From positions 1-41,239 of the forward strand of contig JAQTXC010000023.1 of NCBI GenBank assembly GCA_028689015.1: a DNA stretch of 41,239 nucleotides, in the 5' to 3' direction. Position 1 is the first letter of the stretch. Each line of letters opens with the position of its first letter. The translations under genes were made by a program, and so were the position numbers. Origin of the DNA: Dechloromonas sp. (GTDB lineage Bacteria; Pseudomonadota; Gammaproteobacteria; Burkholderiales; Rhodocyclaceae). This document shows, piece by piece, positions 29,944 to 39,893 of the stretch. The notes under the pieces are model-generated. The model saw only the letters and a program-made list of their open reading frames with translations, was not told the DNA's origin and did no database searches.

Positions 29944-31659
29944 TTAAATGTTGGTGGTGCTCAGCACTTCGTCGAGCGAGGTCAATCCTTGTCTGACTTT
30001 GCGCAGACCGGATTCACGCAGGTCCTTGACCCCCTCCTCCTTGGCCTGTTTGGCGAGGTCGAGGGCGGTGGCTCCGCTCATGATCAGGCGTTGCATGGCT
30101 TCTGACACCGGCATCACCTGATAGATGCCGACCCGACCTTTGTAGCCCGAGCCCTTGCACCGATCACAACTGCCGGGGCCATACAGTGTCCAACTGCCGT
30201 CGATCTCGGCGGCCTTGAAGCCGGCGTCGAGCAAGGCTTGTTCGGGAACGCTGATCGGCTGCTTGCAGGTGCACAAGCGACGGGCCAGGCGCTGGGCGGT
30301 GATGAGCAGGATGCTGGATGCGATATTGAAGGTTGGCACGCCCATGTTCATCAGGCGCGTCAGTGTCTGTGGGGCATCGTTGGTGTGCAGCGTGGAGAGC
30401 ACCATGTGGCCGGTCTGGGCGGCTTTGATGGCAATCTCGGCCGTCTCGATGTCGCGGATTTCGCCGACCATGATGATGTCCGGATCTTGGCGGAGAAAAG
30501 CCTTTAGCGCGACAGGAAAGGTCAGTCCGGCCCGGTCGTCGACATTCACCTGGTTGACGCCAGGCAGATTGATTTCAGCGGGGTCTTCGGCGGTCGAGAT
30601 ATTGACGCCATCCTTGTTCAGGATGTTGAGACAGGTGTACAGCGACACGGTTTTGCCCGAGCCGGTTGGGCCTGTGACCAGCACCATGCCATAGGGGCGG
30701 CTGACCGCATCCATCAGGGCGGCTTGTTGTTCTGGCTCGTAACCCAGCGCTTCGATACCGAGCGTGGCAGAGGTGGGGTCGAGAATACGCAGAACGATTT
30801 TTTCGCCTTGCAGGGTCGGCAAGGTGCTGACCCGGAAGTCGATGGCCCGTGACTTCGAGAGGACCAGGCGCATCCGGCCGTCTTGTGGCACGCGCTTCTC
30901 GGCAATGTTCAGTTTGGAAATGACCTTGATTCGCGAAGCGATTTTTTCCTTGATGGCCAGCGGCGGCGAGGCGACTTCGCGCAGGATGCCATCAACTCGG
31001 AAGCGGATACGGTAATTTTTCTCGTAGGGTTCGAAATGAATGTCCGAGGCGCCGTCGTTGATCGCATCGAGCAGAATTTTCTGGATGAATTTGACGACCG
31101 GGGCGTCATCGATTTCCTGACCGGCCTGCTCGTCGACTTTGCTTTCTGTTTCCTCATCGAGAAAATCGAGGTTGAGGTCGTCGTTGGTCAGATTCTTCAG
31201 GGCTTCCGAGGCCGATTCAGAGTGCTTGGTCACCCAGGGGGCCAACTTGTTCTGTTCGACAACGATGGGGTCCACGGTCAACCCAGTCTGGAAGCGAATT
31301 TCGTCCAGAGCGCGGAGATTGGTTGGGTCGGCGATGGCGACGGATAGGCGGTTGCCGCGTCGATTCAGCGGAATGACCCGATGGGTGGCGATCAACTTGC
31401 GGTCAATGGCGTCAATCGGAATATGCGCTTCGTCGAAGGCGGCCAGATCGAGCATGGGATAGCCGAAGGTTTCTGAAATGAAGCGTGCCGCGTCGCGGGC
31501 GCTCATTTTTTGACTGGCGATTAATTGTTCGATCAGGCTCAGTTTGGCAGCCTGTGCTTGTTGTGCCAGGGTTTCAGCTTCGCTCTCTTTCAGGCGCCCG
31601 GCTTGGACCAGTGCCCTGGCCAGGCCACTGAGCGGGGGAGTCTGAGGAGTGGAGGCCAT
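29944..31659 (-). CDS. pilB: Type IV pilus assembly ATPase PilB
   Basis: Cytoplasmic hexameric ATPase that drives pilus extension; 571 residues, normal for the family. N-terminal MshEN-type domain, Walker A GPTGSGKTVSLY, Asp box and Walker B IIMVGEIRDIETAE, and the zinc tetracysteine CTC ... CDRCKGSG before the C-terminus. The ATG at 31659 gives the usual start; the frame is open 19 codons further without a ribosome site. The gap of 81 bases to the upstream CNNM gene may hold a promoter, but I see no sigma-54 motif (GG-N10-GC) there. Confidence 0.96.
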   Translation of the reverse strand: MASTPQTPPLSGLARALVQAGRLKESEAETLAQQAQAAKLSLIEQLIASQKMSARDAARFISETFGYPMLDLAAFDEAHIPIDAIDRKLIATHRVIPLNRRGNRLSVAIADPTNLRALDEIRFQTGLTVDPIVVEQNKLAPWVTKHSESASEALKNLTNDDLNLDFLDEETESKVDEQAGQEIDDAPVVKFIQKILLDAINDGASDIHFEPYEKNYRIRFRVDGILREVASPPLAIKEKIASRIKVISKLNIAEKRVPQDGRMRLVLSKSRAIDFRVSTLPTLQGEKIVLRILDPTSATLGIEALGYEPEQQAALMDAVSRPYGMVLVTGPTGSGKTVSLYTCLNILNKDGVNISTAEDPAEINLPGVNQVNVDDRAGLTFPVALKAFLRQDPDIIMVGEIRDIETAEIAIKAAQTGHMVLSTLHTNDAPQTLTRLMNMGVPTFNIASSILLITAQRLARRLCTCKQPISVPEQALLDAGFKAAEIDGSWTLYGPGSCDRCKGSGYKGRVGIYQVMPVSEAMQRLIMSGATALDLAKQAKEEGVKDLRESGLRKVRQGLTSLDEVLSTTNI

Positions 31660-31740
31660 GTATTTCCGTGGGTTCTGGAGGGTGGTCGGGGCGTTTGATG
31701 ATGCTACGACCCCCATTTTTTGTAAAGGACGCGACTGAAC

Positions 31741-33012
31741 TCAAGAAGATGGTGGGCGGTAGAGGCGGACGGTGACCACGCTGCGATCCTGGGTTTGCAG
31801 GATTTCCAGCGCAATGTCATTAATTTTCAGGCTGATGCCAGCTTCAGGGATGTCCTGAAAGTAGTCGAGAATCAGGCCGTTCAGCGTCTTTGGGCCATCA
31901 ATCGGCAGGTTGATTTTCAGCATCCGATTGATGTCACGCAATGGGCGGGAGCCTTCAACAATGACGTCGCCGCTGTCCGACCAGTGCAGCGCATGGTCTA
32001 GTCCCGGTGTCGAGGTCGTAAAGTCACCGACGAATTCCTCGATGATGTCTTCGAGGGTCAGCAAGCCGAGAATGTCACCGTATTCGTCGATGACGCAGCC
32101 AATGCGTTGCTTGTTTTCCTGGAAGAAGGTCAGTTGCGCGAAAACCGGGGTGCCAGCGGGCATGTAATAGGGCGGTTGCACCTGTTCAAGCAAGGCGGCT
32201 TCGTTGAATGCCGGGTCGCTCAAACTGGCCAGCAGACGCCGCACCGGCAGAATGCCGACCAGGTGATCAAGCGAGTCGCGGCAAACGGGCAGGCGGCTAT
32301 GGTGGCTGGTTCGCAACTGGGCGAGGACTTCATCCCAGGGCAGGTCGATGTCGAGAATTTCGATATTGCCGCGTGGCGTCATCATGTCTTCGACAGTGAT
32401 GTGGTTTAGTTCGAACAGGCTGCTGAGGATGGCGCGATGTTTTTGCGGCATCAGGTGTGATGATTCAAGGACCAGGCTGCGCAACTCTTCGGGCGACAGG
32501 CGCTGGGCTTCGGCGTCGGCTTTGGGGGTCAGGCGAAGAATTTTCAATAACCCGCCGGCAAACAGGTTGATGAACCAGACGACCGGATAACAAAAAGAGA
32601 GGAGCGGGGTCAGCAGGTAGCCGAGGACCAGGGCCAGGCGGTCGGCGTGGTTGGCACCAATGATTTTCGGTGTGATTTCCGAAAATACCAGAATCGCGAA
32701 GGTGACAATGAGGGTGCCAACGCCCAGCGCCCACTTTTCGTCACCGAACAGTTCAATGGCAATGACGCTGACCAACGTGGCCGCTGCCGCATTGACCAGA
32801 TTGTTGCCAAGCAGGATGACGCCGAGCATCTTGTCAGTGCGGCCGAGCAGGGCCAGTGCTTTTTCGGCACCGCGATGGCCTGAGCGGGCGAGGTGGCGCA
32901 AACGAAAGCGATTGGCAGCCATCATGGCGGTTTCGCTGAGCGAAAAGAATCCGGAGAGGGCGAGCAGAACGCCCCATGCGGTCAACAGCGTGGAGAGGGG
33001 TAAATCGTCCAC
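31741..33012 (-). CDS. CNNM/CBS domain membrane protein (CorB/YfjD type)
   Basis: 423-residue protein with an N-terminal CNNM (DUF21) membrane domain (about 5-190, with SLSETAMMAANRFRLRHLA), two CBS domains (about 205-330, VEDMMTPRGNIEIL and VIDEYGDILGLLTLEDIIEE) and a C-terminal CorC/HlyC transporter-associated domain (about 345-420). Such proteins are linked to Mg2+ efflux or handling. The start is a GTG directly after the ypjD stop. In E. coli ypjD and yfjD are also neighbours near ffh. Confidence 0.93.
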   Translation of the reverse strand: MDDLPLSTLLTAWGVLLALSGFFSLSETAMMAANRFRLRHLARSGHRGAEKALALLGRTDKMLGVILLGNNLVNAAAATLVSVIAIELFGDEKWALGVGTLIVTFAILVFSEITPKIIGANHADRLALVLGYLLTPLLSFCYPVVWFINLFAGGLLKILRLTPKADAEAQRLSPEELRSLVLESSHLMPQKHRAILSSLFELNHITVEDMMTPRGNIEILDIDLPWDEVLAQLRTSHHSRLPVCRDSLDHLVGILPVRRLLASLSDPAFNEAALLEQVQPPYYMPAGTPVFAQLTFFQENKQRIGCVIDEYGDILGLLTLEDIIEEFVGDFTTSTPGLDHALHWSDSGDVIVEGSRPLRDINRMLKINLPIDGPKTLNGLILDYFQDIPEAGISLKINDIALEILQTQDRSVVTVRLYRPPSS

Positions 33013-33852
33013 TTAGACACGCCCAAGGACAATTTCGGCGACAAATCGACTGCCCATGTAGGCCAGAACGAGCAGGGCGAACCCTGCCAGTGTCCAGCGC
33101 AGGGCGCGTTTGCCGCGCCAACCCCAAGCGTGTCGGCCGATCAGCAGGATGGCGAAAATGCTCCAGGAGGCAATTGCAAAGACGGTTTTGTGGTCAATGC
33201 TCAGTGGTTTTCCGAACAGGGCTTCTGAAAACAGCAGGCCACTGCCGACGGCCAGGGTCAATAGTAAAAAACCAAGCAGCAGCATGCGGAACAGCAGTGA
33301 CTCCATGACCAGCAGGGGCGGCAGGCTGGCCAGGCTGCGTTTCATGGTGCGGCGGTGCAGAGCATTTTCGGTGAAGCCCATGAAAATGGCGTGCAGGGCG
33401 GCTAGCGTCAGCAGGCTGTAGGCCAGCATGGCGGCCAGAAAATGCAGGCGGAAGCCCGTTGCACTGGCATGGGCTACCAGATGATCGTTGGGGAAGAAAA
33501 TAGGGAGAGCGGCGCAGGAAGCGGCCAGAGGTAAAACCATGGGTTGCATGCCCTCCATGCGGGCCATGAAACTTTCCAGCCAGTAGATGAGTACGGCCAG
33601 TGCCATCATCAACGACAGGGCCAGTGCAAAAGAAAAACGCATGCCGGCAGGGGCGAAAAGCGCTGATTGCAAAGCGCTGGCGTGCGCCAGCAAGGCCGCC
33701 GCGATGGCGGCCCGTTCCCAGGGGCGCATGGGGCAGGCGACGCATTGATGCTCGGTTTCCCGCCAGCGGGTGTTCCAGAAATGAAAGCCGAGCGCCGCGT
33801 ATAGCGCGGCAGCGAGAACCTGCGGCAGAAGCTGAATTACAATGTCGGCCAT
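33013..33852 (-). CDS. ypjD: YpjD/CcsA-like cytochrome c assembly family membrane protein
   Basis: 279-residue inner-membrane protein with about eight hydrophobic segments, in the family of CcsA/CcmC heme-handling proteins. His residues in or near the membrane (RLHFLAAML, SIDHKTVFAI, GRHAWGWRGKRAL) agree with that family. The tryptophan-rich WWD motif of true heme-delivery proteins is not seen, so the role is uncertain; YpjD of E. coli is considered an envelope protein linked with the CNNM partner downstream. Divergent from ffh, with only 29 bases between starts. Confidence 0.88.
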   Translation of the reverse strand: MADIVIQLLPQVLAAALYAALGFHFWNTRWRETEHQCVACPMRPWERAAIAAALLAHASALQSALFAPAGMRFSFALALSLMMALAVLIYWLESFMARMEGMQPMVLPLAASCAALPIFFPNDHLVAHASATGFRLHFLAAMLAYSLLTLAALHAIFMGFTENALHRRTMKRSLASLPPLLVMESLLFRMLLLGFLLLTLAVGSGLLFSEALFGKPLSIDHKTVFAIASWSIFAILLIGRHAWGWRGKRALRWTLAGFALLVLAYMGSRFVAEIVLGRV

Positions 33853-33881
33853 CCGTAAATTCTACTAGAAGCCCATCCGAC

Positions 33882-35252
33882 ATGCTCGACAACCTGACGA
33901 CGCGCCTTGCTCGCGTCATGAAGACGCTCAAGGGCGAAGCCCGCCTGACCGAATCCAATATTGCTGATGCGCTGCGCGAAGTGCGCATGGCCCTGCTCGA
34001 GGCTGATGTGGCCTTGCCGGTGGTCAAGGATTTCATTGCTGCGGTAAAGGAAAAGGCGGTTGGACAGGAGGTCATCGCCTCACTCAATCCGGGGCAGGCA
34101 CTGATTGGTGTGGTGCACGCTGAGCTTACCAAAATCATGGGTGATGCCCATGAAGGCATCAATTTCAATACCCAGCCGCCAGCCATTGTCCTGATGGCGG
34201 GTTTGCAGGGGGCAGGCAAGACGACGACGGTCGGTAAGCTAGGTAAGTTCCTGAAGGAGAATCACAAGAAAAAGGTCTTGGTTGTCTCGTGTGACGTTTA
34301 TCGTCCTGCCGCAATCGAGCAGTTGAAATCGGTTGCGGGACAGGCTGGCGTTGATTTTTTCCCTTCGGCAGTGGGTGAGAGGCCGGAGGCGATTGCCCTG
34401 GCGGCCGTTGATTGGGCCAAGCGCCACTATCACGACGTGCTGCTGGTCGATACTGCGGGGCGTCTCGCGGTCGACGAAGCCATGATGAATGAAATCAAAC
34501 AGTTACATGCGGCAATCAAGCCGATCGAAACCCTGTTTGTGGTCGATGCCATGCTGGGTCAGGATGCAGTCAATACCGCACGGGCTTTTAACGAGGCGCT
34601 GCCATTGACGGGTGTGGTGCTGACCAAGTTGGATGGTGATGCACGGGGCGGTGCGGCTTTGTCGGTTCGTCATGTGACTGGCAAGCCAATCAAATTTGCC
34701 GGTATGGGCGAAAAGCTGAGCGGTCTCGAGGCCTTCCACCCGGAGCGCATGGCTTCGCGCGTGCTCGGCATGGGCGATGTGTTGTCGCTGATCGAGGAAG
34801 CCAAAAAAGGTATCGATGAGGAAAAGGCCTTGGCCTTTGCCAAGAAACTCAAGTCGGGCAAGGGTTTCGATCTCAATGATTTCAAGGCGCAGATTGGCCA
34901 GATGCGCAGCATGGGCGGCTTGAGTTCGTTGATGGATAAGTTGCCGGCGCAATTTGCCCAGGCGGCAGGACAGTTGCCGGCTGGGGCGGAGAACAAAATC
35001 ATCGGTCGAGTCGAGGGCATCATTAATTCGATGACACCGGCCGAGCGCGCCAAGCCGGAATTGATCAAGGCCAGCCGCAAGCGTCGTATCGCCATGGGCG
35101 CCGGCGTGCAGGTGCAGGAAGTCAATCGCCTGCTCAGCCAGTTTGAACAGACGCAGAAGATGATGAAGCAGTTTTCCAAGGGCGGCATCGGCAAGCTGAT
35201 GCGCGGCATGAAAGGCATGATGCCCGGTGGAATGGGCGGTTTTGGTCGCTGA
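33882..35252 (+). CDS. ffh: Signal recognition particle protein Ffh
   Basis: GTPase that binds 4.5S RNA and delivers nascent membrane proteins to FtsY. It has 456 residues from the ATG at 33882; the longer opening overlaps the divergent ypjD. N domain at 1-90, GTPase G domain with GLQGAGKTTTVGKL (G1), DTAGR (G3) and TKLDGDARGGA, and the methionine-rich M domain from about 300, with SRKRRIAMGAGVQVQEVNRL and a Met/Gly tail. A TACAAT box at 33838-33843 is a possible -10. Confidence 0.97.
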   Translation: MLDNLTTRLARVMKTLKGEARLTESNIADALREVRMALLEADVALPVVKDFIAAVKEKAVGQEVIASLNPGQALIGVVHAELTKIMGDAHEGINFNTQPPAIVLMAGLQGAGKTTTVGKLGKFLKENHKKKVLVVSCDVYRPAAIEQLKSVAGQAGVDFFPSAVGERPEAIALAAVDWAKRHYHDVLLVDTAGRLAVDEAMMNEIKQLHAAIKPIETLFVVDAMLGQDAVNTARAFNEALPLTGVVLTKLDGDARGGAALSVRHVTGKPIKFAGMGEKLSGLEAFHPERMASRVLGMGDVLSLIEEAKKGIDEEKALAFAKKLKSGKGFDLNDFKAQIGQMRSMGGLSSLMDKLPAQFAQAAGQLPAGAENKIIGRVEGIINSMTPAERAKPELIKASRKRRIAMGAGVQVQEVNRLLSQFEQTQKMMKQFSKGGIGKLMRGMKGMMPGGMGGFGR

Positions 35253-35261
35253 TCAGCGACC
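35244..35261. other. 18-bp perfect palindrome across the ffh and transglycosylase stops
   Basis: GGTCGCTGATCAGCGACC is its own reverse complement and contains both stop codons (TGA of ffh at 35250-35252, the reverse-strand TGA at 35253-35255). It codes the same last residues (Gly-Arg) for both convergent genes. No T run follows on either strand. Confidence 0.8.
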
Positions 35262-35876
35262 GCTGCGGGCAACTGGCAGGGGCGTTTGAAACTGCCACTG
35301 CTGTTGCCAGGCAGCGCGAACCATGTTCGGGTAGTCCGGTTTGCCCAGGCTACCGTTGTAACGACCGAGGGCGCGGTAAAGGTCGCCTTTTTCGATATCC
35401 AGGTAGTGGCGCAGGATGGTGCAGCCGTAGCGTAGGTTGGTACGTAAATCGAACAAGCTGTCTTGCGGTCGACCGAGTAATTTCACCCAAAACGGCATGA
35501 CCTGCATGTAGCCACGGGCGCCGGCTGACGAGACGGCGTATTTGCGAAAGCCGGATTCCACCTGGATCAGGCCGAGCACCAGTTGCGGGTCGAGCCCGGC
35601 TCGCGTCGCTTCGTAGTGAATGCTGCGCAGCAGGTCCAGGCGGTAATCGCGATTCTTGATCCGCCGGGCTAGGCGGTCCGACATGGCGCTTAGCCAGTCG
35701 GTCGCTTCGAGCGGCGATTTGAATGAGCTGACTGGCGGGCGGCTGTCCGATACGGCTTCATGCAAAGCAGCCTGTACGCTGGCCGACAGGGGCTCGTACT
35801 GCTGGGCACCGGCATAGGCGCCAGCAGCCCCGCACAAAAGCAGGGCTGCGAGAGCGTGTCTTATAACTCGGCGCAC
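35253..35876 (-). CDS. Lytic transglycosylase (SLT domain) protein
   Basis: 207-residue exported murein-cleaving enzyme. A signal peptide covers residues 1-22. The SLT fold is at about 95-190 with the catalytic Glu in [19 protein letters not shown], then GYMQVMPFW and the RYNGSLG segment. The start is a GTG that overlaps the proS 3' end by 16 bases; no ATG is available, and this start gives a full signal peptide. It ends next to ffh, which is convergent. Confidence 0.9.
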   Translation of the reverse strand: MRRVIRHALAALLLCGAAGAYAGAQQYEPLSASVQAALHEAVSDSRPPVSSFKSPLEATDWLSAMSDRLARRIKNRDYRLDLLRSIHYEATRAGLDPQLVLGLIQVESGFRKYAVSSAGARGYMQVMPFWVKLLGRPQDSLFDLRTNLRYGCTILRHYLDIEKGDLYRALGRYNGSLGKPDYPNMVRAAWQQQWQFQTPLPVARSGR

Positions 35877-37594
35877 AGCTTGGCTTGCAACTCGGCCAGG
35901 ATGTCGGCCTGAGCCAGTAGCCTTGCCTCGGTGTCGCGTCGGCCCTTGTATTCAACCTGACCATCCTTCAGGCCGCGCTCACCAATCACAACGCGATGCG
36001 GGATGCCGATCAACTCCATGTCAGCAAACATCACGCCTGGCCGTTCATTGCGGTCATCGAGCACGACATCGACGCCTGCATGCTTGAGGTCGGCATAAAG
36101 CTGGTTGGCGGCCTGCTTGACCGCTTCGCTCTTGTGGTAGCCCATGGGGACGATGCAGACAGCAAAGGGGGCGATGGCGGCGGGCAGGATGATGCCCTTG
36201 TCGTCGTTTCCTTGCTCGATGGCGGCGCCGACGATGCGCGATACGCCAATCCCATAGCAGCCCATTTCCATGATCTGGCTCTTGCCATTTTCATCAAGGA
36301 AGGCGCAGCCCAGTGCCTGAGCGTATTTGGTCCGCAACTGGAAAATATGACCAACCTCAATCCCGCGACAGATTTCCAGCGTGCCCTTGCCGTCCGGTGA
36401 CGGATCGCCGGCGACGACGTCGCGGATGTCGAAGACTTCCGGTTCCGGCAGATCGCGGCCGAAATTGACGCCAGTCAAGTGGAAGCCGGCTTGATTGGCG
36501 CCGCAGATAAAATCGCTCATCGCCGCGACGCTGCGGTCGGCAAAAATAGCCACTTTTTCGCGGTCGACCGCAACCGGGCCGATAAAACCGGGAATGCAGC
36601 CGAGGTGTTCTTGAACTTCGCCGTCGGTGGCAAAGCGGAAGGTGCCGAGGGCGGCGATCTTGCCAGCCTTGATCTCGTTCATCTCGTGGTCGGCGCGCAA
36701 TAGCAGCAAGGCGAACTTCTGGCCACCATCGTCCTGTTCGCTGACGACGGCGATGGTTTTGACAATTTTTGTGGCGTCGACCGCCAGAAAGGCCGCGACA
36801 TCGCTGCAGGCCATCTTGCCCGGCGTCGCAACCTTCTCCATGGCCTGACCGGCGGCGGCGCGAGGCGTCGCCGGCGCAAGCGCCTCGGCCAGTTCGACGT
36901 TGGCCGCGTAATCGGAATCCGGGCAGAAGGCGATATCGTCTTCGCCGGAGTCAGCAAGTACGTGGAATTCGTGTGAGCCGTCGCCGCCAATCGAGCCGGT
37001 GTCAGCAGCCACGGCGCGGAATTTCAGGCCGAGGCGGCTGAAGATGCGGCTGTAGGTGGCGTACATGTTGCTGTATTCACGCACCAGATCGTCGAAGGAG
37101 GTGTGGAAGGAGTAGCCGTCCTTCATCAGGAATTCGCGGCCACGCATGACGCCGAAGCGCGGGCGAATCTCGTCGCGGAACTTGGTCTGAATCTGGTAGA
37201 GGTGGATGGGCAGTTGGCGGTAGCTCTTGACGTCGCGGCGCACCACGTCAGTGATGACTTCCTCGTGTGTCGGGCCAATGACAAAATCGCGCTGGTGACG
37301 ATCCTTGAAGCGAAGCAGTTCCGGCCCGTAGCCGGGACCGCGCCCGGACTCTTCCCATAGTTCGAATGGTTGCACTGCCGGCATTAGCAGTTCCAGCGCG
37401 CCAGCCGCATTCATTTCCTCGCGGACGATGTTTTCGACCTTGCGCAACACCCGCAAGCCAATCGGCATCCAGGTGTAAATGCCGGCCGCGGCGCGCTTGA
37501 TATAACCGGCGCGCAGCATCATTTTCTGGCTGATCACCTCGGCATCGGCCGGGGCTTCCTTGAGAGTGGTGAAGAAAAACTGCGAAGTACGCAT
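35861..37594 (-). CDS. proS: Prolyl-tRNA synthetase (bacterial type)
   Basis: Class II synthetase of 577 residues. Motif 1 and 2 regions are in the N-terminal half ([19 protein letters not shown], about 136-154). An editing domain of the YbaK/INS type is inserted at about 245-385 and removes mischarged Ala; the anticodon-binding domain follows from about 470 ([13 protein letters not shown]). Together with the transglycosylase it forms a reverse unit, divergent from rppH. Confidence 0.97.
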   Translation of the reverse strand: MRTSQFFFTTLKEAPADAEVISQKMMLRAGYIKRAAAGIYTWMPIGLRVLRKVENIVREEMNAAGALELLMPAVQPFELWEESGRGPGYGPELLRFKDRHQRDFVIGPTHEEVITDVVRRDVKSYRQLPIHLYQIQTKFRDEIRPRFGVMRGREFLMKDGYSFHTSFDDLVREYSNMYATYSRIFSRLGLKFRAVAADTGSIGGDGSHEFHVLADSGEDDIAFCPDSDYAANVELAEALAPATPRAAAGQAMEKVATPGKMACSDVAAFLAVDATKIVKTIAVVSEQDDGGQKFALLLLRADHEMNEIKAGKIAALGTFRFATDGEVQEHLGCIPGFIGPVAVDREKVAIFADRSVAAMSDFICGANQAGFHLTGVNFGRDLPEPEVFDIRDVVAGDPSPDGKGTLEICRGIEVGHIFQLRTKYAQALGCAFLDENGKSQIMEMGCYGIGVSRIVGAAIEQGNDDKGIILPAAIAPFAVCIVPMGYHKSEAVKQAANQLYADLKHAGVDVVLDDRNERPGVMFADMELIGIPHRVVIGERGLKDGQVEYKGRRDTEARLLAQADILAELQAKLCAEL

Positions 37595-37646
37595 GGGATG
37601 CTCTTGAATTCGTTACAAAAGCGGAATTTTACACGGCAGGCGTTCT

Positions 37647-37675
37647 TTGCACGTAGGCGGTCTTTGTGAAAGAAT
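37647..37675 (+). promoter_or_regulatory. Probable sigma-70 promoter of rppH
   Basis: TTGCAC (37647-37652), 17-base spacer, AAGAAT (37670-37675), 4 of 6 in each hexamer to consensus. Start would be near 37682, giving a leader of about 26 bases that carries AGGA ahead of the rppH ATG. Confidence 0.5.
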
Positions 37676-37707
37676 CCGGCCAACCAATTATTTTTTGCAG
37701 GATATTT

Positions 37708-38259
37708 ATGCTCGACCGCGAAGGCTATCGCCCGAACGTCGGCATCATTCTTTGTAACGCCAAAAACGAGGTTTTCTGGGGCAAGCGCATACGTGAGCAT
37801 TCCTGGCAGTTCCCACAAGGTGGCATCAAGCGCGGCGAAACGCCCGAAGAAGCGATGTACCGGGAACTACATGAAGAAGTCGGGCTGCGGCCCGAGCACG
37901 TGCGCATTCTCGGACGGACCAAAGGCTGGCTGCGTTACGAAGTGCCGAATCAATGGATCAAGCGCGAGTGGCGCGGTTCTTACAAGGGCCAAAAACAAAT
38001 CTGGTTCCTCCTGCGCCTGGTGGGCCGGGATAGTGACGTCTGTCTACGGGCGACCAGCAAACCGGAGTTCGATGCTTGGCGATGGAATGAATATTGGGTG
38101 CCGCTCGATGCGGTCATCGAATTTAAGCGCAGCGTCTACGAGCAGGCTTTGAGCGAACTGGTTCGCTTTGTCGAGTTGGATCGTCGTGGGATCCGCTACA
38201 AGCGGCTGTCCGACGGGGGGGATTTGGCGGATATTTCAGGCGGAGAGGGATCGCAATGA
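37708..38259 (+). CDS. rppH: RNA pyrophosphohydrolase RppH
   Basis: Nudix enzyme of 183 residues that removes pyrophosphate from mRNA 5' ends and so starts RNA decay. The Nudix box is [20 protein letters not shown] (about 38-57), followed by VGL. The start [14 protein letters not shown] and the WFLLRL and EFDAWRW segments are typical of RppH. Divergent from proS; the stop overlaps the CNP1-like gene by four bases (ATGA). Confidence 0.96.
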   Translation: MLDREGYRPNVGIILCNAKNEVFWGKRIREHSWQFPQGGIKRGETPEEAMYRELHEEVGLRPEHVRILGRTKGWLRYEVPNQWIKREWRGSYKGQKQIWFLLRLVGRDSDVCLRATSKPEFDAWRWNEYWVPLDAVIEFKRSVYEQALSELVRFVELDRRGIRYKRLSDGGDLADISGGEGSQ

Positions 38260-38771
38260 CTGGGCGGTGTCTGATGGTGCTTGCGTTGGCGACCCTGCCG
38301 CTGGTCGGGGCGGCGGCTGAGTTTGACGAGGATTACGAGGCTCAGGCTTGGCAAGAGCTTGCGCTCAAGTTGCCACCGCCGCCACGGGCCGAGACCTTGC
38401 AATCTTTTTATGTTAGTGCGACGACGGATCATCATTTTTCTATTGATGGTGCGACCCTCTCGACGGGGGCGGATGGCGTGGTTCGCTACGTTCTGGTTGT
38501 CGAGACGGCAGGTGGTGCGCGTAACGTGACTTATGAAGGCATGCGCTGCGAAACCCGTGAGCGGCGAGTTTATGCGTCTGGCCGGCGCGATGGTACTTGG
38601 TCCAAGGCCAGGAGCAATGCTTGGGTGCGCATTCAGGATGTGGCAACCAATCGTCATCATGCGGCCTTGTTTCTCGAATACCTCTGTCCTGGTGGTGTCA
38701 TCGTGCGGTCACCTGAATATGCACTGAGCCTTTTGCGACGAGGTGGTTTGCCGATGGGGCGCGACTGGTAA
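38256..38771 (+). CDS. CNP1-like family protein (probable periplasmic)
   Basis: 171-residue protein with a signal peptide ([14 protein letters not shown], about 8-21) and the sequence of the CNP1-like family, named after a Neisseria protein and without known function. The region [23 protein letters not shown] (about 75-97) and [11 protein letters not shown] near the end are the best conserved parts by memory. Two cysteines (Cys97 and one near the end, LEYLCPGG) may form a disulfide. Sits between rppH and coq7 with overlaps at both ends, so it is co-translated. Confidence 0.82.
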   Translation: MTGRCLMVLALATLPLVGAAAEFDEDYEAQAWQELALKLPPPPRAETLQSFYVSATTDHHFSIDGATLSTGADGVVRYVLVVETAGGARNVTYEGMRCETRERRVYASGRRDGTWSKARSNAWVRIQDVATNRHHAALFLEYLCPGGVIVRSPEYALSLLRRGGLPMGRDW

Positions 38772-39391
38772 TGCTGGACCGATTGATTGTTGAATTCGAT
38801 CGTGCCTTGCGCACGGTGGCTGCGCCGGCGCGCTTGGTTCGCCCCTTGCCTGGTGGTGAGCAGCCGGAGGCTGCGTTGTCCGAGGAGGAGCGGCGCCATG
38901 TGGTCGGTCTGATGCGCGTTAATCATTGCGGCGAGGTTTGTGCGCAGGCGCTTTATCAGGGCCAGGCCCTGACTTCGCGGACGGCAAGTCTGCGTGATGC
39001 GTTGTGTGGTGCTGCGGCGCAGGAGGTGGAGCACCTGGCGTGGACGGAGGTGCGAATTCGTGAATTGGGTGGTCGAAAAAGTTTCTTGAATCCGCTGTGG
39101 TACCTTGGGGCGTTGTCACTTGGTGTGGCGGCAGGGGCGGTTGGGGATCGCTGGAATTTGGGTTTTCTGGCAGAAACCGAACGGCAGGTTGAGGCGCATC
39201 TCGATGGGCATCTGGCCTCGCTGCCCTTGGAGGATGCCCGATCCCGTGCGATTGTCGATCAGATGCGCCTAGATGAAATTGAGCATGCTGAAACGGCTGT
39301 CTCTCTGGGGGCGGCTGACTTGCCAACGACTGTGCGTCAGGCGATGAAACTGGCTGCCGGCGTGATGACGCGAGCAGCCTACTACCTCTGA
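38771..39391 (+). CDS. coq7: 2-polyprenyl-3-methyl-6-methoxy-1,4-benzoquinone monooxygenase
   Basis: Di-iron hydroxylase of late ubiquinone synthesis, 206 residues. The metal ligands lie in two repeats: [15 protein letters not shown] with AQEVEHLAW, and the second half with LDGHL and DEIEHAETA. This bacterial Coq7 form replaces the flavoenzyme UbiF in many betaproteobacteria. Start overlaps the preceding stop (TAATG). Convergent to the OsmC-like gene, six bases apart. Confidence 0.95.
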   Translation: MLDRLIVEFDRALRTVAAPARLVRPLPGGEQPEAALSEEERRHVVGLMRVNHCGEVCAQALYQGQALTSRTASLRDALCGAAAQEVEHLAWTEVRIRELGGRKSFLNPLWYLGALSLGVAAGAVGDRWNLGFLAETERQVEAHLDGHLASLPLEDARSRAIVDQMRLDEIEHAETAVSLGAADLPTTVRQAMKLAAGVMTRAAYYL

Positions 39392-39397
39392 CTGGGC

Positions 39398-39826
39398 TCA
39401 GGCCTCGTCGATGATTTCCAGGTCGTGCGTGATGGCTGCAGTCTGCGCCATCATGATCGAGGCGGAGCAATACTTCTCCTTGGATAAGCCAATAGCTCGC
39501 TCAACGATCTCGCGTTTGAGATTTTTTCCCTTGACTCGGTAATGGAAATGAATCCGGGTGAAGACCTTCGGGTCGGTTTCGGCGCGTTCTGCTGACAGGG
39601 TGACATCGCAGGCGCTAACTTGGTGGCGCCCCTTCTTGAGAATCATGACGACATCGAAGGCGGTGCATCCTCCTGTGCCTGCCAGCAGCATTTCCATCGG
39701 GCGAGGGGCTAGATTGCGTCCGCCGGCTTCCGGGGCTCCATCCATCATGGTGCTATGGCCGCTGCCGGTTTCTGCGATAAACGACATTCCTGCATCTTGT
39801 CCCAACCACCTGACCGTACATTCCAT
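39398..39826 (-). CDS. OsmC family protein (YhfA type)
   Basis: 142-residue protein of the OsmC/Ohr superfamily, whose members reduce organic hydroperoxides. Two cysteines occur at family positions: the one in GTGGCTAFDVV (about 54) and the one in KEKYCSASIMM (about 119). The RNLAPRPMEMLL segment before the first is typical of the YhfA branch, which lies beside crp in enterobacteria. AGGAGA precedes the ATG. Confidence 0.9.
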   Translation of the reverse strand: MECTVRWLGQDAGMSFIAETGSGHSTMMDGAPEAGGRNLAPRPMEMLLAGTGGCTAFDVVMILKKGRHQVSACDVTLSAERAETDPKVFTRIHFHYRVKGKNLKREIVERAIGLSKEKYCSASIMMAQTAAITHDLEIIDEA

Positions 39827-39853
39827 GTTCTTCTCCTGTGTTTAAGGCGGTGA

Positions 39854-39881
39854 ATTCTAGCGGAAGCCAGAGAGCTGTCCA
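39854..39881 (-). promoter_or_regulatory. Probable sigma-70 promoter of the OsmC-like gene
   Basis: On the reverse strand TGGACA (39881-39876), a 16-base spacer and TAGAAT (39859-39854), 5 of 6 matches in each box. The transcript would begin near 39847 with a short leader of about 20 bases. Confidence 0.55.
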
Positions 39882-39893
39882 TCTTGCCGGTAT

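Noticed and set aside
31660-31740. Sigma-54 promoter in front of pilB
   Set aside because: No GG-N10-GC pattern of the required form (TGGCAC-N5-TTGC) is present.
33600-33881. N-terminal extension of ffh by 94 codons
   Set aside because: Antisense to the ypjD start region; Ffh proteins begin with the sequence at 33882.
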